The position numbers and the translations under genes were made by a program. The notes below the pieces were generated by a model, which saw nothing but the letters and a program-made list of their open reading frames with translations, had not been told where the DNA came from and did not search any database. A stretch of DNA of 64,000 nt from assembly GCA_027493675.1 (NCBI GenBank), contig JAOSKI010000044.1, positions 62,001 to 126,000 on the forward strand, given 5' to 3'. The DNA is from Microthrixaceae bacterium. GTDB taxonomy: Bacteria > Actinomycetota > Acidimicrobiia > Acidimicrobiales > Microtrichaceae. This document shows, piece after piece, positions 28,755 to 39,000 of the stretch. Each line of letters begins with the position of its first letter. Position 1 is the first letter of the stretch.

Positions 28755-29254
28755 GTGAGCGCCGATCCTGCCGTGACACCACCGGCCGAGGTGGAACTGA
28801 AGCCCATCGGGGGCCAGCCTGTGACCCTGGCCAACCAGACCCGCCTCTTCGCGTTGCTGGCCGTGGTCCTCGACCCCTACACCGAGGAGTCGTCATGGAT
28901 CCTGCGCACCGCCGGGAGGATACTCGCGGAGTTCGCCGAGGCCGACTGCAGGGCCGCCTGGATCATCACCTGCGGAGAGGCCGACGCGAAGACCTTCCTC
29001 GGCCCGTACGCGCAGCAGCACCTGACCTTCTGCGACGAGGACCGCTCGGTCGCCACTGCCCTCGGCATCACCCGGATCCCCGCGCTAGTGACCGTCGGCA
29101 ACGACGGGCAGGTCATCGGTTCGGCCGAGGACTGGGATCCACCATCATGGCGCGCGGTCACCGACGACATGGCCCGCCTCCTGGCGTGGAACCACCCTGT
29201 GTTCCCCTCCCGGAGGACCCGGTCCCCTTCCAGGGCACGCCCGTCAGCGGTTGA
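28755..29254 (+). CDS. Thioredoxin-fold domain protein (frameshifted at the end)
   Basis: GTG start (SADPAVTPPAEVELKPIGGQ). About 166 codons. A thioredoxin-like fold is suggested by AAWIITCGEADAKTFLG, the cis-proline-type loop GITRIPALVTVGNDGQVIG and the last helix WRAVTDDMARLLAW. There is no CxxC. A frame change near 29200 gives the ending PEDPVPFQGTPVSG and a stop before the convergent SDR gene; without it the frame would run 55 codons into that gene. Possibly a peroxiredoxin-like or redox-partner protein; partner unknown. Confidence 0.6.
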
Positions 29255-29279
29255 CGCGAGGGCGCCCCGCTCAGCAGCG

Positions 29280-30101
29280 CTACCGGGCCAACCACCCTCC
29301 GTCCACGGTCAGGATCTCGCCGGTGGTGTAGGACGATGCGTCCGAGGCCAGGTACAGCAGCGCCCCCGTCCAGCTCATGCAGCTCCCCACCACGAGCCAT
29401 CGGGGTGTTGCGCCGGATGAAGTCCATCGAGGCCTCATCCGCGAACATCTGCTCACTGGTCATCTCGGTGGGGAACCATCCCGGAGCGATCGCGTTCACG
29501 CGGACGCCCTTGCGACCCCATTCGGCACCCAGCGCGCGGGTGAGGTTCACCACGGCACCCTTGGATGCGCAGTAGGACGCCCCCTTGATCGGGGCCGCAC
29601 CGACGTGTCCGAGGATCGACGCGATGTTCACGATGCTTCCGCGACCGGCGGCGATCATGTGACGCCCCACGAGCTGGGAGAGATGGAACACGGCCACCAG
29701 GTTGATCTCGATGGTCCACCGGAAGTGCTCCAGTGGTTCGTCCTCCGCGGGTGACGGGGTTCCGTAGCCGGCGTTGTTGACGAGCACATCGACGCGTCCC
29801 GCGACCGACTCGGCCTCCGACACCAACTGCTCGCGGTCCTCCTCGACCGTCAGGTCGGCCACGACGACGGTAACCCGCTCCCCAGCTGTGACGCGAGATC
29901 CTCGAGTCGTTCCGCTCGACGGGCGCTCACCACGACATGCGCACCCGCGGCGTGCAGCACACGGGCGAACCGTCGCCCCAGACCCGACGACGCACCGGTC
30001 ACGACCGCTACCCGGCCCTGCAACCGGAAGAGGTCCTCCGGGGGCACCACATCGGCTGTCATGTCCGCCACTGGCGCTACCGGTTCACCCGCTTCACTCA
30101 T
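29280..30101 (-). CDS. Short-chain dehydrogenase/reductase (frameshifted)
   Basis: NAD(P)-dependent oxidoreductase, about 274 codons. The cofactor glycine motif [20 protein letters not shown] is near residue 35, NNAGYG follows a frame change near 29870, and the catalytic Ser and Tyr-x3-Lys are in [20 protein letters not shown] and [10 protein letters not shown] second change near 29365 restores the family ending [17 protein letters not shown]. The start could be the second methionine ([12 protein letters not shown]). Substrate unknown. Confidence 0.85.
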
Positions 30102-30151
30102 GAGCCCGACACTACGCCGGACGCAGCGACCCTCACCGGTACACTCCGGTC

Positions 30152-30578
30152 ATGGCAGACCCACCATCGAGGCCCGTCGACGTGGGACTCACCCATGTGG
30201 CCATCCCGTGAGCGACATGGACGCAAGCATCGACTTCTACGCGGAGTACGCGCGCATGGAGGTGGTGCACCAGCGAGGCGAACCGGGCCACCGGGTTGCT
30301 TGGACCTCCGACCGTACCCGGCCGTTCGTGATCGTGTTGATGGAGCACGGCGTGGACCACCGCCTGGGTGGCTGGTCCCACCCGGGGTCGGGTCCAGTTC
30401 CCGCGAGGAGGTCGACGACCTCCTGCGGCGCGCTTCGGTCGCGGGCCACGACGTACAGGGGCCTTTCGACGACGGCCCGCCGGTGGGTTACTGGGGCCTC
30501 ATCGTGGATCCCGACGGCCACAACCTGGAGGTCGCCTACGGCCAGGAGGTCGGGTTCACCGTGGAGCATGCCGGCTGA
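30152..30578 (+). CDS. VOC/glyoxalase-family protein (frameshifted)
   Basis: About 142 codons. MADPPSRPVDVGLTHVAIP breaks at a lost G near 30209 and continues VSDMDASIDFYAEYARMEVV, with the first beta-alpha-beta unit and the first metal histidine (THVAI). After a second change near 30385 the second half follows: EEVDDLLRRASVAGHDVQGP, VGYWGLIVDPDGHNLEVAYG with the metal glutamate. Glyoxalase/dioxygenase superfamily; substrate not predictable. The gene ends 23 bases inside the convergent methyltransferase gene. Confidence 0.78.
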
Positions 30579-31181
30579 GCCAGGCGTGCATGGCGATGCC
30601 CGACGCCACACCTGCGTTGATGGAGCGCGTGGAGCCGCACATGGTGATGGAGCGGACCTCGTCGCAGAGCCCGCGGGCTTCGGCGGAGAGCCCCGGGCCT
30701 TCGCTTCCGGAACAGCAGCACGCAGTCGCGCGGCAGGGGTGCCGACTCGAGGGGGAACCCGAACCTTCCACGTTGTCCACCCGACCACCGCCAGGTCCGA
30801 CCCCCTCGCCCACGCGACGAGAGCACCTGCCGACTCGTGGTGGACCACGTGGCAGTAGCGGTCCGTGACCATCGCACCGCGACGGTTCCAGCGCCTGCGA
30901 CCCACGATGTGGACCGCTGCCGCCCCGAATGCGTTCGCGTTGCAGAACCACCGTGCCGATGTTGAGGTCGTGCACCCAGTTCTCGATGGCTACGTGATAG
31001 CCGAACCGCCGGCGATCCAACTCCTCCACGATCGCCCCGACGCGCCAGTAGCGGAACTCGTCGGCGACGTTGCGCCGGTCGCCGCCACCTAGCAGCTCCG
31101 GATCCAGGCGTGGATCACGGGGCCACGGGGCCGGATGAGGACCGACCCCACCGGTTCGCCGGGCCCCGTGGTCTGCTCCAT
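30556..31181 (-). CDS. SpoU/TrmH-family RNA 2'-O-methyltransferase (frameshifted)
   Basis: About 208 codons. The N terminus MEQTTGPGEPVGSV changes frame near 31125 to NVADEFRYWRVGAIVEELDR and GYHVAIENWVHDLNIGTVV. After further changes (near 30940, 30770 and 30715) come NANAFGAAAVHIVG, LFGSEGPGLS (motif 2 of the knotted SPOUT fold) and SITMCGSTRSINAGVASGIA (motif 3). The GSEGPGLS and SINAGVA motifs bind S-adenosylmethionine. Methylates a ribose in tRNA or rRNA; which one is unknown. Confidence 0.82.
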
Positions 31182-31293
31182 GGGGCAGCACTGTACCGCT
31201 GTCGGTGCCCGCAACCGCACCGACCACACGTAGATTGGAAGGAGGAACCACCCCGACCAGGTCGTCGACCATCAGAACCCGTGGGCCGCCCAG

Positions 31294-31997
31294 GTGCTGG
31301 CCGGTTACAAGATCTACGGCCACGGCGACAACGAGGTCCGCGCTCTCGACGGGATCACCGTGGGGTTCGAACCCGGTCGATTCACCGCCATCATGGGGCC
31401 GTCGGGTTCGGGCAAGTCCACGCTCATGCAGTGCGCCGTAGGCCTCGACCGGCTGACCGCCGGACAGGTCGTCATCGGCGACGTCGACATCACCGGACTC
31501 AACGAGAAGCGCCTGACGTTGCTGCGACGTGAGCAGATCGGCTTCGTGTTCCAGCAGTTCAACCTGCTCCCCACCCTCACCGCCGCCGAGAACATCACGT
31601 TCCCCTGGACCTGGCAGGGCGAAAGCCCGACCAGGAGTGGGTAGACCACGTGGTGACGGCCGTCGGCCTGGGTGACCGCCTGTCGCACAGCCCTCGGAGC
31701 TGTCCGGAGGCCAGCAACAGCGTGTGGCGGTCGCGTGCCCTGGTGGAACGACCCTGGATCACCTTCGCCGACGAACCTACGGGCAACCTGGATTCGCACT
31801 CCTCCGCGGAGATCCTCGAGTTCATGCGCGACGCAGTGGATTCGTATTCCCAGACCATGGTCATGGTGACCCACGACCCGGTGGCCGCTGCGTACGCGGA
31901 TCGCGTGTTGTTCCTCTCCGACGGCCGCCTCGTCGACGAGCTGATGGAGCCCACCCGGGACACCGTCCTCGCCCATGTGGCGGCGCTGGCAGGCTGA
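31294..31997 (+). CDS. ABC transporter ATP-binding protein, MacB/LolD-type (frameshifted)
   Basis: ATPase of an exporter. GTG 31294 is a possible start, but a good ribosome-binding site (GGAAGGAGG, about 31236) lies upstream with no start codon in the right place, so the 5' end may hide an indel. KIYGHGDNEVRALDGITVGF, Walker A IMGPSGSGKSTLMQ, Q-loop FVFQQFNLLP, then frame changes near 31620, 31690 and 31735 around the signature ELSGGQQQRVAVA. Walker B and D-loop ITFADEPTGNLDS and the H-loop MVTHDP are intact. The stop is 5 bases before the permease start. Confidence 0.85.
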
Positions 31998-32002
31998 CAC
32001 AC

Positions 32003-34633
32003 ATGTGGAACCTGACCTGGAGGAACCTCCGCGAACCTCACGAGGTTGGTCTCGACGGTTGTCGCGGTGGTCACCGGCACCGCCTTCGTGGCATGCGGTT
32101 TGGTCCTGACCGGCGCGATCGCGAACGCGGTGGCCGGTAACACCGGAGTTGCAGTACGAGGCGGTGGACGCCGCAGTCACCCCTTCGATGCCGAGCTACG
32201 AGCAGGGACCCACCGACATCCAAGGGGTCGACGCAGCGTTGTTGCCAAAGCTGGAGGAGCTCCCCGAAGTGGCCGCAGCCGCGGGCGAGCTCGCGGCCTC
32301 CGCGAGGATCCTCGACGACGACGGCGACGCCCTTCGCTCCCAGATGCTGGGTCGAGCCTGGATCACCGACGAGGAGCTGAATCCCTTCGCCGTCGTCGAT
32401 GGCCGGGCACCGCGCACCGACGGCGAGATCGCGGTGGACCGCGGACGGCCTCGGAGCATTCGGTGAAGGTGGGCGAGACAGTCGAGTTGGCCACGCCATC
32501 GGGCAGGATCACAGCCGACGTCGTGGGCGTGACCGAGTTCGGTCGCTCGCCGTCGGTGGACGGCGGTGGGACGGTGTTCTTCGCGCCGGACTCCGCGCTC
32601 GATGTGCTCGGCGTAGGTTCCCAGCAATACGGCCGCATCCTGCTCCGCACCGACGGGTCGACCGAGGACCTCATCGAAGCAGTGCAACCGTTGGTGCCCT
32701 CCAACGACGCTGTGCTCAGCGGCGAGGCGTTCATGGAGCACGCCACCGCTGACACCCAGGCCTTCGTGGACTTCCTGCGCCCGGTGCTGCTGGGCTTCGC
32801 CTTCCTGGCGCTGTTCGTCGCCGGTTTCGTGATCTACAACACCTTCACCGTGGTGGTCACGCAGCGTTCCAGGGAACTGGCACTGGTGCGCTCCATCGGA
32901 GGCACTCCTGCCCAGGTGCGCCGCTCGCTGCTCGGCGAGGGCTTCCTGCTCGGTCTGGGAGCGTCGGTTCTGGGCCTCGGGGTGGGCGTCGCCCTCAGTT
33001 GGGGGCTGCAGTGGATCCTCGAGCAGTTGGACGTGGGTCTTCCCGGCGCGGGGTTCGCACTGTCGCCCTGGACAGTCGTGATCACCGTGGTGGCAGGAAC
33101 CTTCGTCACGGTGCTCTCGGTGATGGTTCCGGCATTCCGCGCCGGACGCACCCGGCCGGTGGAAGCCATGAGGGAGTCCGCGGTGGACCACTCGGGAACC
33201 TCGGCCTTCCGGCTGTACCTGGGTGGAGGCCTGCTGGCTGTGGGCGTGGTCGCGCTGCTGTTGAACCGCTTCGCATGGTCCCACCCGTTGCTCTTCGGGT
33301 TCGGGGCGTTCGTGTTGTTCTGGGGGTGGTGATCGGCGGCCCCCTGCTGGCACGACTCTTCGGCCGTGGAATGGAGGCACTGCTGGCACGCAGCCTCACC
33401 GGACGGATCGCAGCGCAGAACATGGTGCGCAACCCCAAGCGCACCGCCACCACGGCGAACGCCCTTGTCATCGGCCTGTTTCTGGTGACCCTCGTCACCG
33501 TCTCGGGAACTGCGATCCGGGACTGGTCGATGGGCGAGCTCGCGAAGTTCTCCGCTTCGGACTTCCTGATCGTGGGGATCACCCCGATCCCAGATGAGGT
33601 GGTCAGCGAGATCGCACAGCTCGACGGTGTCGAGCAGTCTGCGGCGGTGCGCAGCGCCCGTGTGAGCGACGTCGGGGGCGTGACCGCCCAGTTGAGCGGA
33701 GCGGATGTGGACGAGCTCGTCGAGACCATGGGCCTGAAGGCCACATCGGGTTCCCTCACGGAGGTGGCCGCCGGCAACGGTGCGGCGGCCACAGGATTCG
33801 ACCAGAGCATGGCCGAGTTGCAGGATTCCTCGACGGTGCCGTCCTCAAGCACCGCGCCGGAAGGCTCGGAGCCTGTTCCGGAACCCACAGGGGAGCCCGA
33901 GGAAGGCCCGACGCTGGACATCGGTGGTTCCGGCACATCGACGTCGTCGACCGAGGTGGGACAGATCTACCTGCTGGAGAACACCGAGGGTGAGATCGTC
34001 GAGGTACCGGTGGCGGCGGTGCTCGAGCTCCAGCTCGACACGCTCTTCCTCGGCACGCTGGTCAACGAGGAGCTGTTCGCCGAGATCGCCGGTGAGCAGC
34101 CGGTGAGCCAGATCTACGTACGCGCCGACCAGGACCGCATCGACCAACTCGGCTCCGACCTCGACAACCTGCTGGCGGACTACACCGGGATAGAAGCGGT
34201 GCCGGGCAACTTCATCGGACAGATCCTCGGCACCATCATCGACTTCATGATCGCGGCGGTGAACGGGCTGCTCGGCTTGTCGGTGATCATCGCTCTCGTC
34301 GGCATCGTCAACACCATGAGCCTGTCGATCCACGAACGGCGCCGGGAGCTGGGGATGGTGAGGGCACTCGGCATGACCCGCTCACAGGTTCGCTCCATGG
34401 TCCGCACCGAGGCCTTCGCCATGGGCATCCTCAGGACGGTCATCGGAGTGGGTGCGGGCGTGTTCTGCGGTTAGGTGCTCATCGGCTCGATCACCGATGC
34501 GGACATCCCCCTCGCATGGGGCAGGGTCGGGATCATCATCACAGTCGGGATCGTGATAAGCGTGCTCGCCTCGCTGTTGCCTGCACGTCGCTCCACCAAG
34601 GTGGACATGCTCGAGGCCATGGCCTCGACCTGA
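32003..34633 (+). CDS. ABC transporter permease, FtsX/MacB-type (frameshifted; in-frame TAG)
   Basis: About 876 codons. Two FtsX domains: an N-terminal membrane helix (STVVAVVTGTAFVACGLVLT), an extracytoplasmic region, three membrane helices near 32780-33150, then MVRNPKRTATTANALVIGLF, a second exterior domain with a Ser/Thr/Pro linker, and GLSVIIALVGIVNTMSLSIH. Frames change near 32035, 32145, 32430-32460 and 33330. TAG at 34472-34474 interrupts the last domain although the next 53 codons (VLIGSITDADIPLAWGRVG up to KVDMLEAMAST) are conserved; TGG may be the original codon. Together with the ATPase it probably exports a peptide, lipid or drug-like substrate. Confidence 0.82.
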
Positions 34634-34703
34634 TCGACCCTGATACATGACCGACTCCGACCCGCTCGTATTGCACCATCCTTGGTGACGTAGCCTCGCG
34701 GGC

Positions 34704-35968
34704 GTGTGCGACACGCTCGTGAGCATCACCGACGACGGTGTGCTGTTCGCCAAGAACAGCGACCGTGATCGAACGAGTCCCAGATCCTCGAATGGCATCC
34801 CGCTGCGGACCATCCGGCCGGCTCAGAGCTCGCCTGCACATGGATCACGATCCCTCAGCACCGCCACACCAGAGCCGTGTTGCTGTCACGACCGTGGTGG
34901 ATGTGGGGGCGCCGAGATGGGGGCCAACGAAGCGGGTGTGGTGATCGGCAACGAGGCCGTGTTCACCCGCGGCCGGTCCGAAGCCGACCCCGGCCTGCTG
35001 GGGATGGACCTTCTGCGCCTCGCTCTCGAACGCGCCGATTCGGCCCATGAGGCGGTCGGGTGCATCGTCGAGTTGCTCGAGACCTACGGTCAGGGTGGAT
35101 CGTGCTCGTATGAGCATCCTGGGTTCACCTACGACAACTCGTTCATCGTCGCGGATCCCAACGGCGCGGTCGTACTCGAGACAGCGGGACGTTCCCATGC
35201 CACAGAGCAGGTGGGCGCGCCGGGTCGCTCGATCTCCAACGGGTTGACCATCGAGGGGTTCGCCCGGGCCCACGCAGACCGCCTGCGTGGACGAGTCGCG
35301 CAGTGCGACATCCGGCGCGCGCACCGAGGCCGCCGCCCGTTCCGCAAGCACCGTCGGTGACATGTTCGCGGCCCTTCGCAGCCATGGTCCGGCAACCGGC
35401 CTCGATCACACCGTGCCCGGATCACCGCGATACGCGGTGCTCAACGGGGCGCTCTCGGCGCCGTGCGCACATGCCGGCGGGCTGCTCACCTCGACCCAGA
35501 GCACCGCCTCATGGGTCGCCGACCTCCGAGGCGCCCCCACTGCACTGGGCGACGGGAACCTCCGCACCGTGCACGTCGCTGTTCAAACCGGTCTCGGTCG
35601 ACGAACCGGTCGACATCGGGCCCACGCCGGCCAACACGTTCGATCCCCGTACCCTGTGGTGGCGTCACGAGCGCCTTCATCGCACCGTCATGCGCCATCC
35701 CGGCGCACTGATGTCTCGCTACGCCACCGAACGCGACGCCACAGAGGCCGCATGGGTGGCGGACCCTCCGACCTCGAGCGATGCATTCAAGCTGGGAGAC
35801 GAGGCAGAGGCCCGCTGGCTCACGCTGGTCACCGATGCAATGGCAGCGAAGGCTGCGCCCGATGGACGCCCGATGATCGTACGTCGGCTCTGGCGAGGCT
35901 GGGACTCCGCGGCCGGCCTGACCATCCCGCCGGCACGCTCAGCTCATCCACGGAACCTCAGGTCGTGA
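34704..35968 (+). CDS. Secernin-like peptidase C69 / N-terminal nucleophile hydrolase (frameshifted)
   Basis: GTG-TGC start puts a cysteine at position 2 (MCDTLVSITDDGVLFAKNSD), the usual N-terminal nucleophile of the C69/secernin family, which is unmasked by methionine removal or short-peptide cleavage. Frame changes near 34768 and 34907 lead to GANEAGVVIGNEAVFTRGRS. Further on come LGMDLLRLALERADSAHEAV, YEHPGFTYDNSFIVADPNGA and, after changes near 35310 and 35570, the C-terminal ANTFDPRTLWWRHERLHR. About 421 codons. It overlaps the convergent phoD stop by 11 bases. Dipeptidase or amidase activity is plausible. Confidence 0.78.
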
Positions 35969-37541
35969 CAGCCACCTGATCGGTGCCGGTGGGCCAGTCG
36001 AAGGTGACAGTCGTCTCCACCGGTGAGTTGCGCCATTTCGGGTCCACGGTCTGGAACCGCACGTTCATGGCTTCAGGAGTTGCCTCGAGCAGGCCGAACC
36101 CACGGCGTTTCCAGTCGACCCAACGGAACGCCGGCGAGAACCCCTGGGTGAACCCGGAGAAGCCATCGGCGAGCTCCGGATAGAAGCCCAGCGCGACCGA
36201 GGCGATCGAACCGCACACGAACTCCTGTGCCACCGCAGGACTCGCGAGGTCCTCCATGTCGAGATGTATCGAGGCCTGCCAGAACGAGTGGATGTCGCCG
36301 GTGAGCACGGTGGTGTTCGCGATGGACTCATCGTGCAGGAACGAGGTGAGGATGTCGCGCTCCGCGGTGTAGCCGTCCCACTGGTCCAGGTTGAAGTAGA
36401 CACCGCGGTGCGGTGGGCCAGGGGCGAGCAACCGGTCATCCAGGTCTATCCAGCGCAGCGGAGCCATCATCACCTGTTGAGCCAGCAACTTGTGGCGCAC
36501 CCCGTCGCCCTCGGCGGCGCCGAGGCGGTCGAAGAGCCAGTCACGTTGGTCGAGGCCCAGCATCGTGCGATCGGGGTCGTGCACCACCGATGCAGGCGGA
36601 ACCGCGGTGTTCTGGAGCATGTCATGCTCGGGATTGGCGTCGCGGTACTGGCGGGTGTCGAGCAGTGATATGTCGGCCAGACGTCCGAAACGGAGGCTTC
36701 GATGGATCCGGGTGCCGTCCTGGGGCCACACCGGCTGGTACTCGAACCAGGCTCGGTAGGCGGCCTCGGCACGGTCGGGATCGTCGGTGATGCTCGTGCG
36801 GTCGCAGTTGTCGTGGAACTCGTGGTCGTCCCACACCGGCGCGAAGCCGTGTGCTGCGTGGGCAGCACGCAGATCGGGGTCGCTGCGGTACAGCTTGTAC
36901 TTGGCGCGGTAGGTGGCAAGGTCGGTTGCCCGCCTGCTCGTGTCGTTGCGCACGTCCCACAACGGGTTGACCCCGCCGGCGGACTCGTAGATGTAGTCGC
37001 CCAGGAACAGCACCCCGTCGAGGTCGGCCTCGGACACGTGACGCCACGCCGGGTACCAGCCGGACCCGTACTTCTGGCAGCTCGCCACAGCGAAGCGCAT
37101 CCTGTCGGGATCGGCGCCGGGGTGCGGCAGGGTTCGGGTTCTCCCCACGGGTGAGATCTGAGCACCCACCGAGAAGCGGTACCAGTAGGTGGTGGCGGGA
37201 TGCAGACCCTCGGCGAGCACCTTTGCGCAACCGTCGGTGGACCCGTCGGTGCTGTGCGATCCAGAGGCGACCACCGTGGTGAACCCCGGGTCGGAGGCCA
37301 CCTCCCACGCGACATCCACCCGTGAGCGCTCCGCTGGGGCGAAGCGGGTCCACAGCACCGCCGCGCCGTGGGAGTGGAGACCCGAGACCACACCGCAGTC
37401 CCATGGACCGTCAACCACATCCGGTGACGGGTAGGGAGTGCAGGCGGCGACGCCCAACATCCCCACGGCACCGGCGCCACCCAGCAGAAGCCCTCTGCGG
37501 CTGAACACCTGATCCTCACCCACTGTGTCCCCCAATCGCAT
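35958..37541 (-). CDS. phoD: PhoD-family alkaline phosphatase/phosphodiesterase, Tat-exported
   Basis: 527 residues in one frame from ATG 37541. A twin-arginine signal SRRGLLLGGAGAVGMLG precedes a lipobox-like AAC. The family N domain (VVSGLHSHGAAVLWTRFAP) is followed by the metal sites: AVASCQKYGSGWYPAWRHV, DGVLFLGDYIYE, PVWDDHEFHDNC and TVLTGDIHSFW. These ligands match the Ca/Fe-binding PhoD phosphatases that release phosphate from phosphomono- and diesters outside the cell. One of the few long genes here without a frame break. Divergent from egtB with 193 bases between them. Confidence 0.9.
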   Translation of the reverse strand: MRLGDTVGEDQVFSRRGLLLGGAGAVGMLGVAACTPYPSPDVVDGPWDCGVVSGLHSHGAAVLWTRFAPAERSRVDVAWEVASDPGFTTVVASGSHSTDGSTDGCAKVLAEGLHPATTYWYRFSVGAQISPVGRTRTLPHPGADPDRMRFAVASCQKYGSGWYPAWRHVSEADLDGVLFLGDYIYESAGGVNPLWDVRNDTSRRATDLATYRAKYKLYRSDPDLRAAHAAHGFAPVWDDHEFHDNCDRTSITDDPDRAEAAYRAWFEYQPVWPQDGTRIHRSLRFGRLADISLLDTRQYRDANPEHDMLQNTAVPPASVVHDPDRTMLGLDQRDWLFDRLGAAEGDGVRHKLLAQQVMMAPLRWIDLDDRLLAPGPPHRGVYFNLDQWDGYTAERDILTSFLHDESIANTTVLTGDIHSFWQASIHLDMEDLASPAVAQEFVCGSIASVALGFYPELADGFSGFTQGFSPAFRWVDWKRRGFGLLEATPEAMNVRFQTVDPKWRNSPVETTVTFDWPTGTDQVAVTT

Positions 37542-37734
37542 CGGAGTGCACCGATCGGCCCGCACGCCACAGGCTGCTCGCCTCCGCTCCACTCGCATCC
37601 GCTCCGCTCGATGTCGTTGCACTCGAGCTCGCTGAACAGTATGGCAACACGGGATGCAACGCGCCTCACCAAACCCCACCCACGAGGCGCGACCACATGG
37701 GGTGGATGAACCCACCTACTGTTGCAACGGTCCG

Positions 37735-39000
37735 ATGAAGCCCTCCACGAGTTCCCCGCGTCCCGACTTGACCTGCACCTACCACTCGGTGCGCGCCCTC
37801 ACCGAATCGCTCGCTGCTCCCCTCGACCCTGAGGACCAGGTCGTCCAGTCCATGCCCGACGCGAGCCCGACCAAATGGCACCGCGCGCACACCACTTGGT
37901 TCTTCGAGGAGTTCGTCCTGTCGGGTTTCGACGGCTACGAGCCGTTCGATCCGACCTTCCGCTACCTGTTCAACAGCTACTACGAAGCCGTCGGCCCCCG
38001 CCAACCGCGGCCCCGCAGGGGGATGATCACGCGGCCGGGCGTCACAGAGATCGAGGCCTACCGGCGCCATGTCGACTCTGCCATGACCGAGTTCCTCGGC
38101 GGAACCAGGCTGAGTATCGAGCAGGCAGCGTTGGTCGAGCTGGGTCTGCACCACGAACAACAGCACCAGGAGCTGCTGTTGATGGACGCCCTGCACCTGT
38201 TGAGCCAGAACCCGACCATCCCGACCTACGCGAGTCGCCCAGGGTTGTCCCTGCAGGCCGCGGCAGGCGCTACCAGCCTCATCGAACACGACGGCGGTCT
38301 CGTGGAGATCGGCCACGACCCCGATGCACCCGGAGCAGGGTTCTCGTTCGACAACGAGTCGCCGGCTCATCGTGTCTGGCTGGAGCCCTTCGCCGTGGAG
38401 AACCGGTTGGTCACCTGCGGGGAATGGCGCGAGTTCATCGACGACGGCGGGTACTCACGACCAGAGCTCTGGTTGAGCGACGGCTGGCACCGCATCGGCG
38501 CAGAGGGTTGGCAGGCTCCGCTGTACTGGCGATCCGTCGACGGGCGATGGCAGGTGTTCGGGCTCACAGGCCAGTCGGGTCTCGACCCGACGGTGCCGGT
38601 CGCGAACGTCTCCTACTACGAGGCCGATGCGTTCGCCCGCTGGCGTGGCGCGCGCCTGCCCACCGAGATCGAATGGGAGGTCGCCGCTCGACTCCTCGCC
38701 TGCAACTCCGAGGAGTCGCCGTCACATGCCGACCGCGAAGCACACGCCGACCACCATGGGCAGTTCTTCGGGCACCTCTGGCAATGGACGTCCTCCGCGT
38801 ATGCGCCGTATCCCGGCTTCCGGCCCGTTGCCGGGGCGGTCGGCGAGTACAACGGGAAGTTCATGGTCGATCAACAGGTGCTGCGTGGATCCTCGTTCGC
38901 CACCTCTCCCGGCCACGAACGAATCACCTACCGCAACTTCTTCCCCTCCGCCGCCCGCTGGGCGTTCAGTGGGGTCCGGATCGCTCATGACCACGACTGA
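37735..39000 (+). CDS. egtB: Ergothioneine biosynthesis sulfoxide synthase
   Basis: Joins a thiol to trimethylhistidine with O2 at a non-heme iron. 421 residues, one frame. DinB-like helical domain: KWHRAHTTWFFEEFVLSGFD with the first iron histidine near 48-52, and LGLHHEQQHQELLLMDALH with two more near 138-146. The formylglycine-generating-type (SUMF) domain follows: SPAHRVWLEPFAVENRLVTC, LPTEIEWEVAA, QWTSSAYAPYPGFRP and the ending FSGVRIAHDHD. ATG 37735 is chosen as the first codon after a plausible spacing. It overlaps egtD by 14 bases. No egtA or egtC is seen nearby, so this may be the type of EgtB that uses cysteine directly. Confidence 0.9.
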   Translation: MKPSTSSPRPDLTCTYHSVRALTESLAAPLDPEDQVVQSMPDASPTKWHRAHTTWFFEEFVLSGFDGYEPFDPTFRYLFNSYYEAVGPRQPRPRRGMITRPGVTEIEAYRRHVDSAMTEFLGGTRLSIEQAALVELGLHHEQQHQELLLMDALHLLSQNPTIPTYASRPGLSLQAAAGATSLIEHDGGLVEIGHDPDAPGAGFSFDNESPAHRVWLEPFAVENRLVTCGEWREFIDDGGYSRPELWLSDGWHRIGAEGWQAPLYWRSVDGRWQVFGLTGQSGLDPTVPVANVSYYEADAFARWRGARLPTEIEWEVAARLLACNSEESPSHADREAHADHHGQFFGHLWQWTSSAYAPYPGFRPVAGAVGEYNGKFMVDQQVLRGSSFATSPGHERITYRNFFPSAARWAFSGVRIAHDHD

